A stretch of 48,494 nucleotides of DNA from Clostridia bacterium (GCA_021205365.1 JAJPXP010000027.1:1-48494), one strand, 5' to 3'; positions 25,147-35,383 are shown, numbered from the stretch's first letter. Numbers and translations are program-made. Notes: a model not told the origin generated them from the sequence alone.

Positions 25147-25165
25147 GGCCGGGAGAAACCCGGCC
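25147..25165 (-). terminator. Hairpin between yggT and divIVA
   Basis: GGCCGGG-tttct-CCCGGCC on the minus strand followed by ATTTTCC. Probably a partial terminator inside the cluster. Confidence 0.45.
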
Positions 25166-25191
25166 GGATATAAAATCCTGCGAGAAACGTA

Positions 25192-25470
25192 TCAATACAA
25201 CATTCCGCTTATCATGGCGCGCAGGAACAGCTTAATCAATTCCAGCACAAAGAATGCCACAAGCGGCGAGAAATCCAGTGGCATTGTACGGAGCGATTGA
25301 AAGCGCTCCAAAAGGCCACGGAACGGCGCAATCATCGGTTCTGTAGCTGTATAAAGCAGTTCGCCAATAAAGGACTGCTGCACCTGCGGAAACCACGATA
25401 TAATCGCCCGAAAAACCAGCAGCCACTGCAGTAAATCAAGCAATCGGAATGTCAAATAAGCAATCGTCAT
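25192..25470 (-). CDS. YggT family membrane protein
   Basis: Small membrane protein of 92 aa with two hydrophobic helices (residues 5-25 and 65-90) joined by the family segment W-F-P-Q-V-Q...P-M-I-A-P-F-R-G-L-L. YggT proteins sit next to sepF in most Firmicutes and are thought to help division or envelope processes, with no defined reaction. It is 31 bp downstream of sepF in the same direction. Confidence 0.9.
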   Translation of the reverse strand: MTIAYLTFRLLDLLQWLLVFRAIISWFPQVQQSFIGELLYTATEPMIAPFRGLLERFQSLRTMPLDFSPLVAFFVLELIKLFLRAMISGMLY

Positions 25471-25501
25471 AAAATGCCATACCTTTCGGCTGGAAACGGA
25501 A

Positions 25502-25996
25502 TCAGAACTTCATTCCGCTGTTTTCCAGCTCACTAATGAGATCATCGCCGACAATTTCAACGTCCAGCGGTGTAATCAGATATGTATCACTTGCAACGCG
25601 CTTAATTTTGCCTTCGATTGCATAGGTGACACCGCTCATAAAATCAAGCATACGCTTGGAGGTTTCCTTGTCTGTCGTTTCCAGATTCAGAACGACAGTC
25701 ATCTTATTCTTCAGATGATCAGCGATATCTGCTACGTTATTAAACTGATCTGCCTTTACCAGAACAACTGCCAGCTTGGTCGTCGCACTGATATTTACAA
25801 CTCTATTATTTCTGCGCGGCTGAACGGACATCGGCTGCGGCTCTGCAGCAGGTGCAGATCTCACCGGTTCCGGACGGCTATAGTAAGACGACTCTTCTGC
25901 TTCCTGAGCTTCTTCCAGACCTTCGTCCATGTCGAAATCTTCTTCGTCGTCTACCTCGCCGCTAACCCAGCGTTTGAAGTCATTTACTAAACCCAT
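25502..25996 (-). CDS. sepF: Cell division protein SepF
   Basis: FtsZ-binding membrane anchor for the Z ring, 164 aa. An amphipathic N-terminal helix (M-G-L-V-N-D-F-K-R-W-V) is followed by an acidic linker (residues 15-70). The SepF fold begins near 75 (R-V-V-N-I-S-A-T-T-K-L-A-V-V-L-V-K) and includes V-V-L-N-L-E-T-T-D-K-E-T-S-K-R-M-L-D-F-M-S-G. The start at 25996 is set by AGGAGG and by the membrane-targeting helix; a 13-codon extension would overlap yggS. It follows yggS after 35 bp. Confidence 0.94.
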   Translation of the reverse strand: MGLVNDFKRWVSGEVDDEEDFDMDEGLEEAQEAEESSYYSRPEPVRSAPAAEPQPMSVQPRRNNRVVNISATTKLAVVLVKADQFNNVADIADHLKNKMTVVLNLETTDKETSKRMLDFMSGVTYAIEGKIKRVASDTYLITPLDVEIVGDDLISELENSGMKF

Positions 25997-26031
25997 TTCT
26001 GCTTCCTCCTGAATGGAACAATTCTGATTTA

Positions 26032-26742
26032 TCAATAATGGCGGGCACCAAAGATTGCTGTACCCAGCCGGACAATGGTTGCCCCACAGGAAATAGCCTC
26101 ACAATAATCGGCACTCATTCCCATCGACAAGCAGTCCATGGTGATATTATCGTATTTTTTTGCCGATATGTCAATAAATAGTTGAGACATTCTGTCAAAA
26201 TAAAGAGTTTTTTCTTGATTCGGCTGCGTTTTTGGTGGAATTGCCATAAGTCCGCGGACATGTATATGCTCCAGCTTTGCAATCTCTTCCACCGCAGAAG
26301 GCAGCTCATCCGGATCAATACCCAGCTTGCTTTCCTCCCTGCCGACATTCACTTCCAGCAGGATATCCTGACAGATTCCGGCTTTCGCAGCAGCCTTGTC
26401 AATCACACGTGCCAGCTTGACAGAGCTGACAGACTCGATCATGGCCACTTTGCCAATGAGGTACTTTACCTTGTTGGACTGCAGGGTGCCGATAAAATGC
26501 AACGGCCTGCCGTCATATGCGTGCTGCTCATATTTTTCCAAAAGTTCCTGCACACGGTTTTCACCGCATACATCTACACCGGCTTCTACAGCCACACGGA
26601 CACGTTCTGCATCATTCATTTTAGTTGCAGCAACCAGCGTGATGTCCTCCGGCCTGCGTCCTGATGCAATTGCTGCATCTGCAATACGCTGTTTTGCTTC
26701 TGTGATTTTATCTACGATTTCTTTGCGTTCTGCCTCTGTCAT
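26032..26742 (-). CDS. YggS-family pyridoxal phosphate homeostasis protein
   Basis: PLP-binding single-domain TIM-barrel protein related to alanine racemase, 236 aa. The PLP lysine is in L-V-A-A-T-K-M near residue 41. Other signatures are G-E-N-R-V-Q-E-L, H-F-I-G-T-L-Q-S-N-K, and C-L-S-M-G-M-S-A-D-Y near the C-terminus. The family buffers PLP and affects amino-acid pools; no enzymatic reaction is established. It overlaps the upstream HlyD-like gene by 4 bp and leads into sepF. Confidence 0.95.
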   Translation of the reverse strand: MTEAERKEIVDKITEAKQRIADAAIASGRRPEDITLVAATKMNDAERVRVAVEAGVDVCGENRVQELLEKYEQHAYDGRPLHFIGTLQSNKVKYLIGKVAMIESVSSVKLARVIDKAAAKAGICQDILLEVNVGREESKLGIDPDELPSAVEEIAKLEHIHVRGLMAIPPKTQPNQEKTLYFDRMSQLFIDISAKKYDNITMDCLSMGMSADYCEAISCGATIVRLGTAIFGARHY

Positions 26743-28016
26743 TTCATTACCTTCTTGTCATTCACATCTTTTGCTTCCACAATAATATCATCATTGATAA
26801 CCAGAGAGTCATTACCGGTTACATTCTGCTTGACAATATAGTATTCATCGCCTTCAAACAACGGTTCAATGGTCTTATAGCTTGCCACAGAATTAGACAG
26901 GACATATACGCCCATGGTGTCGTCTTCCATACGGACTGCGGACTTTGGAACCTTCAAACCGGAATAAGATGCCACAACAACAGTTGCCACTTGCTTGCGC
27001 ATGGAAATGAGCTCCTCGTTCATATCCTGGGAGCAGAAAATAACCAGCGTATCATCGCTATCTGTATCGTCACGGATTGAAGTGACCGTTGCCTGAATAT
27101 CCTGGCTCACCTGAGAAAACCGCAGTCTCACCGTATTCCCCTGTGTCAGATGATCGGCATCGGTATCGGAAACTCTGGCTGCAAAATACCATACATAACT
27201 CGAAACGACCTTGCCCTTGCCAGAGGTGGAGGCCGGCTTTTTATTTGCCAGCTCGTCCAACGAGGAAAGTGTCATATCCTCCACTGTATCCAGTGTGAAG
27301 ATTTCCTCATAACCGTCTGCGGATTCGCAGAAATAACCTGAGCACGGCGATGTAATATCTGTCGTACTGCCACTGAGGCGTTCCTCCAGTGCTGCTGCCT
27401 GCGTCTTCAGGCTGGCAATTTCCACGTCAATATCTTCGCCGCCGGATAAGGGACCACTTTTCAACGCAAGCCGGCGCAGTTCTGAGGCAAGAGAGGTAAT
27501 CTGTCCCAGAGAGCCACTCTCCACTTCCTCGCAAATCGCGTTCATCTGATCGATGATTTTTTGGTTCATCTGGCTGGAGTTCGTGGTAGTCGAGGATACT
27601 GTGCTAAGCGTTTCCAGCTGATCAATATTTTCCTCAATATTTTTCAGTTCACGGCTGATGGTCAACGCATCTTCATCTGCGTATTCGGTTACCAGAGCAG
27701 CCCCTTCAGAGACCTTATCACCGTCGGAATAATTATATTCCACCGTATCGCCTTCGGCAATATCAATCACTTCCTCCTGACGAATAAAATAACCGGTCGT
27801 GGAGAAAGAATCATCCATCGATACCTGTGCTGCAGGTGTCGTTTTGACAGGATTGTAGTGGTTCACAATAAAGCTGACTGCACTATATATCAGAATCAAT
27901 GCAAAGGCAATAATCGGTATCCGGAGCGTCCGGTTGACTTTAAACCTGCCGATTTGCCACACATTGGATTTTTTTTTAGAATTTCTCCGCCGAAATGGAG
28001 ACAATTTGAATGCCAT
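26739..28016 (-). CDS. HlyD-like membrane-anchored protein of the hfq-sepF cluster
   Basis: Protein of 425 aa with a basic cytoplasmic N-terminus (R-R-R-N-S-K-K-K), a single transmembrane helix (about residues 30-52) and an extracellular part. The outer part contains a lipoyl-like half motif (Y-F-I-R-Q-E-E-V...E-G-D-T-V-E-Y), a coiled coil near 120-220 and a closing beta domain, the plan of HlyD/RND membrane-fusion proteins. No transporter gene is adjacent, so an export role is uncertain. It lies between hfq and yggS, a position commonly seen for this family in clostridia, which suggests an envelope or division-related role. Confidence 0.8.
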   Translation of the reverse strand: MAFKLSPFRRRNSKKKSNVWQIGRFKVNRTLRIPIIAFALILIYSAVSFIVNHYNPVKTTPAAQVSMDDSFSTTGYFIRQEEVIDIAEGDTVEYNYSDGDKVSEGAALVTEYADEDALTISRELKNIEENIDQLETLSTVSSTTTNSSQMNQKIIDQMNAICEEVESGSLGQITSLASELRRLALKSGPLSGGEDIDVEIASLKTQAAALEERLSGSTTDITSPCSGYFCESADGYEEIFTLDTVEDMTLSSLDELANKKPASTSGKGKVVSSYVWYFAARVSDTDADHLTQGNTVRLRFSQVSQDIQATVTSIRDDTDSDDTLVIFCSQDMNEELISMRKQVATVVVASYSGLKVPKSAVRMEDDTMGVYVLSNSVASYKTIEPLFEGDEYYIVKQNVTGNDSLVINDDIIVEAKDVNDKKVMK

Positions 28017-28043
28017 AGAAAGTACTCCTATCGGCAGGCAAAG

Positions 28044-28286
28044 TTACGCGGTCACCGTTTCCTTTCTGCCGGCCATATCCAGCTTACGCTGTGGAATAAC
28101 CGTGGAAATTGCATGCTTGTAAATCATCTCCTGTTTTCCATCGCAGTCAAACAGAATAACGAATGCATCGAAGCCGCGTACCACGCCACGAAGCTGAAAG
28201 CCATTGGTCAGAAATACGGTCAGCGGGACTTTTTCCTGCCGTGCCTTGTTCAAAAAAGTGTCCTGTAAATTGATTTCAGTTTTCAT
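28044..28286 (-). CDS. hfq: RNA-binding protein Hfq
   Basis: Hexameric Sm-like RNA chaperone, 80 aa. The Sm1 block (N-L-Q-D-T-F-L-N...[17 protein letters not shown]) and the Sm2-type Y-K-H-A-I-S-T-V are complete, including the K/Y-K-H motif. It follows miaA, the classic miaA-hfq order. Confidence 0.97.
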   Translation of the reverse strand: MKTEINLQDTFLNKARQEKVPLTVFLTNGFQLRGVVRGFDAFVILFDCDGKQEMIYKHAISTVIPQRKLDMAGRKETVTA

Positions 28287-28322
28287 TATAAAACAATCCT
28301 CCCGAGATGTATAGAGATACTT

Positions 28323-29270
28323 TCAATATGTTACACCCCGGACGGCTAAAATTTCTGTCGCTTGCTGCAGAATCGCGGGAAATTCTTCCGCAGAATTGTA
28401 ATACAGCCAGTTCACACGTGAATCCCGGCGCAGCCAGGTCAGCTGGCGCTTGGCATAATTTCGGGAAGCACGTTTTAATGCGTCGAGACAGTCAGAAAGC
28501 GACGCTTTTCCCTGCAAATAAGGAACCAGCTCTTTATAGCCGATTGCCTGTCCCGCCGTCCCGGTTAGCTTGCCGCCTTCCCACAGCTGGCGTGCTTCCT
28601 CGAGCAGCCCCATTTCCACCATCTGGTCAACACGGCGGTCAATGCGGTCATATAATGTCTGGCGTTCTGTCGGACACAGTGCAATAACAATGGCATCATA
28701 CTTCGGCTCCGCACGTTTGTTTTTTGCGTTCATTTCCCCGATCGTCATGCCAGTCTGCTCATAGACCTCCAATGCACGGACAACGCGCTTGACATTGTTT
28801 TCGTGAATCCGTTCCGCAGACTCCGGATCGACGGCACGCAGCATTTCATGCAGAGCATGTGCCCCCTGATCCCGGGCAATGGCATTGTATTTTTCCCGCG
28901 CTTCCAGATTGGTTTCGTCGCCGGAAAAGGTACTTCCATCAATCAGCGCATCCAGATACAATCCTGTCCCGCCGCAGACAATTGGAATCCTTCCACATGA
29001 CAGAATATCCTGCGCACACGCATCTGCCATCTGCTGATAGCGTGCAACCGAAAATGTCTCTCCTGCCTCTGCGACATCAAACATGTGGTGTACTACACCG
29101 TCCCGTTCTTCCATATCCGGCTTTGCTGTGCCAATGTCCATGCCACGGTACAGCTGCATAGAGTCAGAGGAAATAATTTCGGTATCCAAGAGCTTTGCCA
29201 ATGCAATAGACAGCGCTGTTTTTCCGGAAGCGGTCGGTCCTGCAATACAAATCAGCTTTTGTTTCATCAC
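28323..29270 (-). CDS. miaA: tRNA dimethylallyltransferase
   Basis: Transfers the dimethylallyl group to A37 of tRNAs reading UNN codons, 315 aa. The P-loop G-P-T-A-S-G-K-T is near residue 11; the D-S-M-Q-L-Y-R-G-M-D-I-G-T-A-K-P motif and the G-G-T-G-L-Y-L-D-A-L motif confirm the family. It starts 4 bp inside the end of mutL and precedes hfq. MiaB, which acts on the product of MiaA, is encoded in the same cluster. Confidence 0.96.
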   Translation of the reverse strand: MMKQKLICIAGPTASGKTALSIALAKLLDTEIISSDSMQLYRGMDIGTAKPDMEERDGVVHHMFDVAEAGETFSVARYQQMADACAQDILSCGRIPIVCGGTGLYLDALIDGSTFSGDETNLEAREKYNAIARDQGAHALHEMLRAVDPESAERIHENNVKRVVRALEVYEQTGMTIGEMNAKNKRAEPKYDAIVIALCPTERQTLYDRIDRRVDQMVEMGLLEEARQLWEGGKLTGTAGQAIGYKELVPYLQGKASLSDCLDALKRASRNYAKRQLTWLRRDSRVNWLYYNSAEEFPAILQQATEILAVRGVTY

Positions 29271-31309
29271 TGGTTCACCCGCTTAAACATTTTATCCAAT
29301 TCATACTTCGTCAGGCGGACTGTAACCGGTCTGCCATGCGGACAGCAGGTCACCTCCGGGTCCGAAAGTACACGGTCACACAGGGACTGTAGCTCCTGCA
29401 TACTGGTTTTCCATCCGCCCTTAATGGCAGCCTTGCAGGAAACCGTATGAATCAGGTCATCCAGACAATCCGGCTCCGGTGTACGGCGTTCCATGAGCTT
29501 TTCTGCCATTTCGGAAACAATCATGGACAAATCGCCCGCATCAATATAAGCTGGAATCTCCCGGACAGCAATGCTGTGCTGCCCAAAAGGCTCCATCGCA
29601 AAACCTAGGGACTGAATCTGTCCCATGCCATCCAGAATAGCAGCATATTCTTCACCGGATAAGTCAACAACTACCGGCTGCAGCAACATCTGTGTCGGAA
29701 TATCAGTCTGCCCGCGCAGTTGGTTGAACAAAATGCGTTCATGTGCTGCATGCTTGTCAATTAGAATCAAACCGTTTGCATCTTCCGCCACAATATAGGT
29801 GTCAAAACAGCTGCCGATAACACGTGCCTTTGGCATATCCGGTGTGAATGTTTCCACTGCAGATTCCATTTCCTGTTCTGGCTGTGCCGGAATGGATTCC
29901 ATTTCTTCCAACGCCTGCTGTTCGGATGTTTCCTGCAGCGCTGCTTCCGGATGAATGACGGGAATTTCTGGTGAAACCACAATATTTTCCGCTGTCCCTG
30001 TATCATGCGGCATGCGGAGCGCTTGCTCATCTACCTCATCCACATCAATAAATGGAAGAAATCCACTGCGCTTAGGCGGCATACTGGATACAGGGGACGA
30101 ACGGTATGCAGACGGATGCTGCATCCCACTGTCAGCCAAAGGCTTTTCCCGCGCCGGAGCTGACGGCATGGAAAATGACGATTCTATGTGCTTCGTTTCC
30201 TCTGGCATCTTGGGTGTCATATGGATTGCAGAACGCGAAATGGTGACAGTCTTTTCCTTCTGTACAGGTGTCGAAACTGGTAGCTTTTCCGGCTTTGCCT
30301 CGATTTCAGGGATATTATCATCCCCCGCCAGTGCATTTTTGCAGGCGGCATACACAGCGGAAAATACCTGCTTTTCCTGTGCGAATTTCACCTCTGTCTT
30401 TGCCGGATGTACATTGACATCTACCAGCGACAGCGGCAGATCTATGCAGATACAGCCATATGGGAACTTACCGGTAATGATACTGTTCCGGTAGGCTTCC
30501 TCCATTGCTGCCTGGATTAGCTTAGACTTGATAAAGCGTCCGTTGACAAAGAAATGCTGATATGTCCGGTTGGAACGCGGGGAATGCGGCTTAGATATAT
30601 ATCCCCATACTCGAATACCATTCAGCACATTTTCCGGCATATCAATGAGATTTTTGGAAAGATCCTTACCGAAAACACTGTATACCGCATTTTTCAGGCT
30701 GCCATTACCGGGAGAATGAAAGACATCCTTACCGTCCCGGATGCAGCGGAATGCAATTTCAGGATGGCTCTCCGCTGCATGCTCCACAACAGAGGTTATA
30801 TAGCCTGCTTCCGTGAAATCTTTCTTGAGGAATTTCATACGGGCAGGTGTGTTGTAAAACAAATCCCGAATGACGAAGGTGGTTCCCTCCGGGCAGCCTG
30901 CCGGTTCATTGGCTGTAATTTTTCCACCTTCCAGCGATAAATGCGTTCCTTCCATACAGCCGTGCTGTTTGGTAAACAGGTCGACCCGTGCAACGGCGCA
31001 GATGGCAGCCAAAGCTTCCCCACGGAAACCAAGTGTTCCAATCGCGCTCAGGTCTTCTTTGGTACGGATTTTACTGGTTGCATGGCGCCGGAATGCAATG
31101 GGCGCATCCTCAGGCGCCATACCACAGCCGTTATCGCAGATACGCAGATAGGAAATGCCGCCGTGCTCCAGTTCAACTGTAATCTGTGTTGCCCCGGCAT
31201 CAATGGCATTTTCCACCAGCTCCTTGCAGACAGAAGACGGGCGCTCTACAACCTCTCCTGCAGCAATCAGGTCTGCCATGTGGGAATCCAGTTCATGTAT
31301 CACTGCCAT
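29267..31309 (-). CDS. mutL: DNA mismatch repair protein MutL
   Basis: Mismatch repair ATPase/endonuclease, 680 aa. The GHKL ATPase motifs are E-L-V-E-N-A-I-D-A-G-A, D-N-G-C-G-M and G-F-R-G-E-A-L in the first 110 residues. A long variable linker (about 350-490) precedes the dimerisation domain, which contains the metal-binding endonuclease motif D-K-H-A-A-H-E-R-I. The C-x-P-H-G-R-P motif near the C-terminus agrees with an endonuclease-type MutL. It follows mutS after 19 bp. Confidence 0.96.
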   Translation of the reverse strand: MAVIHELDSHMADLIAAGEVVERPSSVCKELVENAIDAGATQITVELEHGGISYLRICDNGCGMAPEDAPIAFRRHATSKIRTKEDLSAIGTLGFRGEALAAICAVARVDLFTKQHGCMEGTHLSLEGGKITANEPAGCPEGTTFVIRDLFYNTPARMKFLKKDFTEAGYITSVVEHAAESHPEIAFRCIRDGKDVFHSPGNGSLKNAVYSVFGKDLSKNLIDMPENVLNGIRVWGYISKPHSPRSNRTYQHFFVNGRFIKSKLIQAAMEEAYRNSIITGKFPYGCICIDLPLSLVDVNVHPAKTEVKFAQEKQVFSAVYAACKNALAGDDNIPEIEAKPEKLPVSTPVQKEKTVTISRSAIHMTPKMPEETKHIESSFSMPSAPAREKPLADSGMQHPSAYRSSPVSSMPPKRSGFLPFIDVDEVDEQALRMPHDTGTAENIVVSPEIPVIHPEAALQETSEQQALEEMESIPAQPEQEMESAVETFTPDMPKARVIGSCFDTYIVAEDANGLILIDKHAAHERILFNQLRGQTDIPTQMLLQPVVVDLSGEEYAAILDGMGQIQSLGFAMEPFGQHSIAVREIPAYIDAGDLSMIVSEMAEKLMERRTPEPDCLDDLIHTVSCKAAIKGGWKTSMQELQSLCDRVLSDPEVTCCPHGRPVTVRLTKYELDKMFKRVNQ

Positions 31310-31328
31310 GCGGCATACCTCCTTTCTA

Positions 31329-33926
31329 TCACTCTACCATTTTCTGTAGTTCATAGACAAGATTTAACGCTTCAATCGGTGTCATGGTATTGATGTTGAC
31401 AGAGCGCAGTTTTTCCGCTATCTCGTCAGACTGCATGCCCATCAGGGAAATCTGAGGTTCCTCTTCCTGTTCTGCGATTTCATGCAGTTCGATTTTGGGC
31501 ACACTTGCTTCCAAGTCCTTTAAAATACTCTTTGCACGGCGCAATACCGGTTTGGGAATACCAGCGAGTTTGGCAACTGCAATGCCATAGCTGTCATCCG
31601 CACCGCCCGGAACAATTTTCCGCAGGAACGTGATATCATCACCGCATTTTTTGACGGCAATATTATAGTTCCGCACGCCGTCCATCAACTCTTCCAGCGC
31701 AGTCAGCTCATGATAATGGGTTGCAAACAGTGTACGCGCACCGACCTTCTTCGGGTCTGCAATATATTCCACGACAGCGCGGGCAATACTCATGCCGTCA
31801 AAGGTGGAAGTGCCGCGTCCGATTTCGTCCAGAATTACGAGACTAAACCGTGTTGCATGCAGCAGAATATCAGCTACCTCACTCATTTCCACCATAAAAG
31901 TAGACTGGCCGCTTGCAAGATCATCCGAAGCGCCAACACGGGTAAATACCCGGTCTGCAATACCAATCCGTGCAGAACGTGCTGGGACAAAAGAGCCCAT
32001 CTGCGCCATGATGGTGATCAATGCCACCTGGCGCATATAAGTGGATTTGCCCGCCATATTAGGTCCGGTGATAATCGCAACACGGTTTGCGCGGTCATCG
32101 AGCAGCGTATCGTTGGCAATGAACATGCTATCACGCAGTACCCGCTCCACAACCGGGTGGCGTCCGTCTTTGATATCAATAACAGAGGAATACTCCACCT
32201 CGGGGCAGCAATACTGATACAGGTCTGCAACTTCTGCAAGAGAGCAGAGAACATCTGTCTGCGCTAGTGTCTGGGCTGTAATCTGAATCCGGTGCACAGC
32301 AGAAGAAATCTGTTCCCGGATTTCTGTAAACAGCTGGTATTCCAGCTCCACAATGCGTTCGTTTGCCTGCAGAACTGTATTTTCATATTGCTTCAGTTCC
32401 TCTGTAATATAACGCTCCGCATTGGCAAGGGTCTGTTTGCGCACATAATGTGCCGGAACCTTATCGGAATGCAGGCGGGATACTTCGATATAATAACCAA
32501 AGACCCGGTTATATCCAACCTTCAGTTTCGGAATGCCGGTAGCTTCTCTTTCCCGTGCTTCAATGGCTGCAATCGAGCCTTTGCCGCCAGAAGCGATATC
32601 CCGCAGGCGATCCAACTCTTCACTGTAGCCTTCCCGGATAAATTTACCTTCACGCAGAGAAAAAGGTGGATCATCTACAATCGATGTGTCAATCAGCTGT
32701 CTGATATCCTGCAATTCGTCCATGGATTCACACAAAACCTGCAGCATAGATGCCTTGCACTGTGCCAGCTGTGCACGGATTCCCGGTACATGCTCCAGTG
32801 TTGCGCACATACTGCGCAGGTCACGGCAGTTCGCTGTGCCGTATACAATGCGGCTGATCAGGCGTTCGATATCAAACATCTGGCGGAGTTCATCCGTCAA
32901 AGAATTTCTTTTAACCAGATCTTCCTTCAATTCCCCAACTGCACGCTGGCGCTGCAGAATCTGGTTGGGATTGCGCAATGGCTTGCTCATCCACTGGCGA
33001 AGCAGACGGGCACCCATTGCAGTTCTGGTTTTATCCAGCACCCACAGCAGAGAACCCTTCTTCTCCTTTGTCCGCATCGTTTCAAACAATTCCAGATTCC
33101 GGCGTGCATTCAAATCCAGCTCCAGAAACTGGCCCTGATGATAGATCTGCAGGGTATCCATGTTTGCCAGGTCAGACTTCTGTGTATCCGTCAAATAAGC
33201 CAGCAGCGCGCCTGCGGCGCAGACAATGTCCGGATGATCCTCGAGCAGGCCATCCTCCAGATCACTAAAATGGGAACGTACCTGCTGCATACAGGAATCG
33301 AGCGCATAGGTTTCCTCCGACAGACTTTCCATGCCGCCCCCAATATGCTCATACAGAAAACGTTCCAGTTGCCCATTGTCAGCTGCTGCCGGATTGAGCA
33401 GAGTTTCCCTTGGCAGAAAACGTCCCAGCTCATTCATGGCATATACGATCAGATCACCGCCTGCTATATCAGTTGCCAGCATTTCACCAGTTGTGATATC
33501 CGCAAAGCAGACACCGATGCCAGTGGCGCTGAGATAAATCGAACAGATATAGTTATTGCAGTCCTCCTGCAGCATGGAAGCCTCAATCACAGTTCCAGGT
33601 GTGATGGTACGGACAATTTCCCGCTTTACCAGCCCCTTTGCCTTTTTCGGATCTTCTGTCTGCTCGCAGATGAAGACTTTATGACCGTTTTTGACCAGCT
33701 TTGCAATATAGCCCTCGCAGGAATGGAACGGAATACCACACATCGGTGCGCGTTCCTCCTGGCCGCAGTCCCGGCCAGTCAGTACCAAATCCAGTTCTTT
33801 GGATGCAACCTTTGCATCATCATAGAACATTTCATAGAAGTCACCCAAACGGTACAGCAGAATCCCGCCGGGATTCTGGTTTTTGATTTCAAAATATTGC
33901 CGCATCATCGGCGTTAATTCAGCCAT
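31329..33926 (-). CDS. mutS: DNA mismatch repair protein MutS
   Basis: Mismatch-recognition ATPase, 865 aa. The N-terminal mismatch-binding domain has the F-Y-E-M-F motif; the ATPase has G-P-N-M-A-G-K-S-T, the D-E-I-G-R-G-T-S-T-F-D-G block and the A-T-H-Y-H-E-L motif. The start M-A-E-L-T-P at 33926 is preceded by GGAAGGGG on the minus strand; an 18-codon extension into miaB is rejected. It overlaps the end of miaB by 8 bp, so mutS translation is probably coupled to miaB. Confidence 0.96.
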   Translation of the reverse strand: MAELTPMMRQYFEIKNQNPGGILLYRLGDFYEMFYDDAKVASKELDLVLTGRDCGQEERAPMCGIPFHSCEGYIAKLVKNGHKVFICEQTEDPKKAKGLVKREIVRTITPGTVIEASMLQEDCNNYICSIYLSATGIGVCFADITTGEMLATDIAGGDLIVYAMNELGRFLPRETLLNPAAADNGQLERFLYEHIGGGMESLSEETYALDSCMQQVRSHFSDLEDGLLEDHPDIVCAAGALLAYLTDTQKSDLANMDTLQIYHQGQFLELDLNARRNLELFETMRTKEKKGSLLWVLDKTRTAMGARLLRQWMSKPLRNPNQILQRQRAVGELKEDLVKRNSLTDELRQMFDIERLISRIVYGTANCRDLRSMCATLEHVPGIRAQLAQCKASMLQVLCESMDELQDIRQLIDTSIVDDPPFSLREGKFIREGYSEELDRLRDIASGGKGSIAAIEAREREATGIPKLKVGYNRVFGYYIEVSRLHSDKVPAHYVRKQTLANAERYITEELKQYENTVLQANERIVELEYQLFTEIREQISSAVHRIQITAQTLAQTDVLCSLAEVADLYQYCCPEVEYSSVIDIKDGRHPVVERVLRDSMFIANDTLLDDRANRVAIITGPNMAGKSTYMRQVALITIMAQMGSFVPARSARIGIADRVFTRVGASDDLASGQSTFMVEMSEVADILLHATRFSLVILDEIGRGTSTFDGMSIARAVVEYIADPKKVGARTLFATHYHELTALEELMDGVRNYNIAVKKCGDDITFLRKIVPGGADDSYGIAVAKLAGIPKPVLRRAKSILKDLEASVPKIELHEIAEQEEEPQISLMGMQSDEIAEKLRSVNINTMTPIEALNLVYELQKMVE

Positions 33927-35361
33927 GATACCCCTTCCTAAGTACTCTGCCGTACAGTGCACGCAGAGAGGTTTTTTCAATTACCACATCAACAAAATCA
34001 CCGATGCCCAAATCATCGCCACGGACAAGAACAAGCAATCCGCCGTCTGTACGTCCGCAGTGTGTATAGATTGCGTCCTTGCTATTGGAAAGACCATCTA
34101 CCAGCACGCTGATTTCTTTATCCTGGTAAGCATCCTGCCGCTGCTGGTTAATGCTTTCCTGCGTTTTCAGCAGACGGTTGAATCGATCCTGCTTTTCCTC
34201 CTGTGTTGCCGCATCCGACATAGCAGCAGCCGGTGTACCGCTGCGCTTGGAGTACAGGAACGTAAACAATACATCATACTGCCCCTGGCGCACAACATCC
34301 AGCGTTCCCTGAAAATCCTCTTCGGTTTCTCCCGGGAAGCCGACAATGATGTCAGATGACAGTACCAAGTCCGGCATATGATTCTTCGCCTTTTCAATCA
34401 GTTTCAGATAGTCTTCTCTGGTATAGCCGCGGTTCATGCGTTTGAGAACCGCATTGGACCCGGACTGGAACGGCAGATGCAGCTGATGGCTGATGTGTTT
34501 GCCGTTTGCCATGGTAGCAAACAGCTTTTCCGAAGCATCCTTCGGATGGCTGGTCATAAACCGCAGGCGGTACTCGCCTTCCACAGCATCCAGCCGTGCA
34601 AGCAGATCGGAAAAATCCATGCCGATGCCTAAATCCTTACCATAAGAATTGACATTCTGGCCCAACAGTGTGATATCCTTGTAGCCTTCTGCCACCAGAC
34701 AACGAAGCTCTGCTTCGATATCTTCCGGTTTGCGGCTGCGTTCTCTGCCACGGACATACGGTACAATGCAATAGGTGCAAAAATTATTGCAGCCGTACAT
34801 AATGGACAGCCATGCATGGCAGCCTTCGTCACGCTGCACCGGAAGTCCTTCCGCAATTTCGCCCTTTGGATCACCGGAGATTTCAAAAATACGCTTGCTT
34901 CCGTTCAAACGCTGCAGCAGCAGTTCTGGAAAATGCCACAGCATATGCGTGCCGAATACAATATCCACACGCGGATAGCTCTTTTTGATTTTTTCTGTAA
35001 TGTGCTCCTGCTGAACCATGCAGCCACACATACAGATGGTTACATCGGAGCGGGTATCCTTGATATGGGTATATTGTCCCATAATACCAAAGACACGCTT
35101 TTCCGCATGTTCCCGCACCGCACAGGTGTTGACTACAATCACATTTGCCTGCTGGGCATCCTCTGTGCGGACATAGCCCATCTCACGCAGCATGCCGGCA
35201 ATCCGTTCCGTATCCGCTTCATTTTGCTGACAGCCAAAGGTCTGGCAGAAAAACAGCGGCTTTTCGGGCAGCAGTGCATTGCGGCGGCTGATCTGTTCCA
35301 TGCAGTCCAGCTGATGCGCGATCTTTTCCTTGGGTACCTGTCTTGAAGTATAATCCATCAT
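33919..35361 (-). CDS. miaB: tRNA-2-methylthio-N6-dimethylallyladenosine synthase
   Basis: Radical SAM methylthiotransferase modifying A37 after MiaA, 480 aa. The N-terminal MTTase domain carries three cysteines (T-F-G-C-Q-Q-N, N-T-C-A-V-R and C-M-C-G-C-M). The radical SAM cluster motif is C-N-N-F-C-T-Y-C, and a C-terminal TRAM domain starts near residue 415. It precedes mutS with an 8-bp overlap, the conserved miaB-mutS-mutL-miaA order of many clostridia. Confidence 0.95.
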   Translation of the reverse strand: MMDYTSRQVPKEKIAHQLDCMEQISRRNALLPEKPLFFCQTFGCQQNEADTERIAGMLREMGYVRTEDAQQANVIVVNTCAVREHAEKRVFGIMGQYTHIKDTRSDVTICMCGCMVQQEHITEKIKKSYPRVDIVFGTHMLWHFPELLLQRLNGSKRIFEISGDPKGEIAEGLPVQRDEGCHAWLSIMYGCNNFCTYCIVPYVRGRERSRKPEDIEAELRCLVAEGYKDITLLGQNVNSYGKDLGIGMDFSDLLARLDAVEGEYRLRFMTSHPKDASEKLFATMANGKHISHQLHLPFQSGSNAVLKRMNRGYTREDYLKLIEKAKNHMPDLVLSSDIIVGFPGETEEDFQGTLDVVRQGQYDVLFTFLYSKRSGTPAAAMSDAATQEEKQDRFNRLLKTQESINQQRQDAYQDKEISVLVDGLSNSKDAIYTHCGRTDGGLLVLVRGDDLGIGDFVDVVIEKTSLRALYGRVLRKGYHG

Positions 35362-35383
35362 AGTTCTTTTCTATCCAATAAAT

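Noticed and set aside
32292-33917. Long plus-strand open frame opposite mutS
   Set aside because: Antisense shadow of mutS with no ribosome binding site or recognisable motif.
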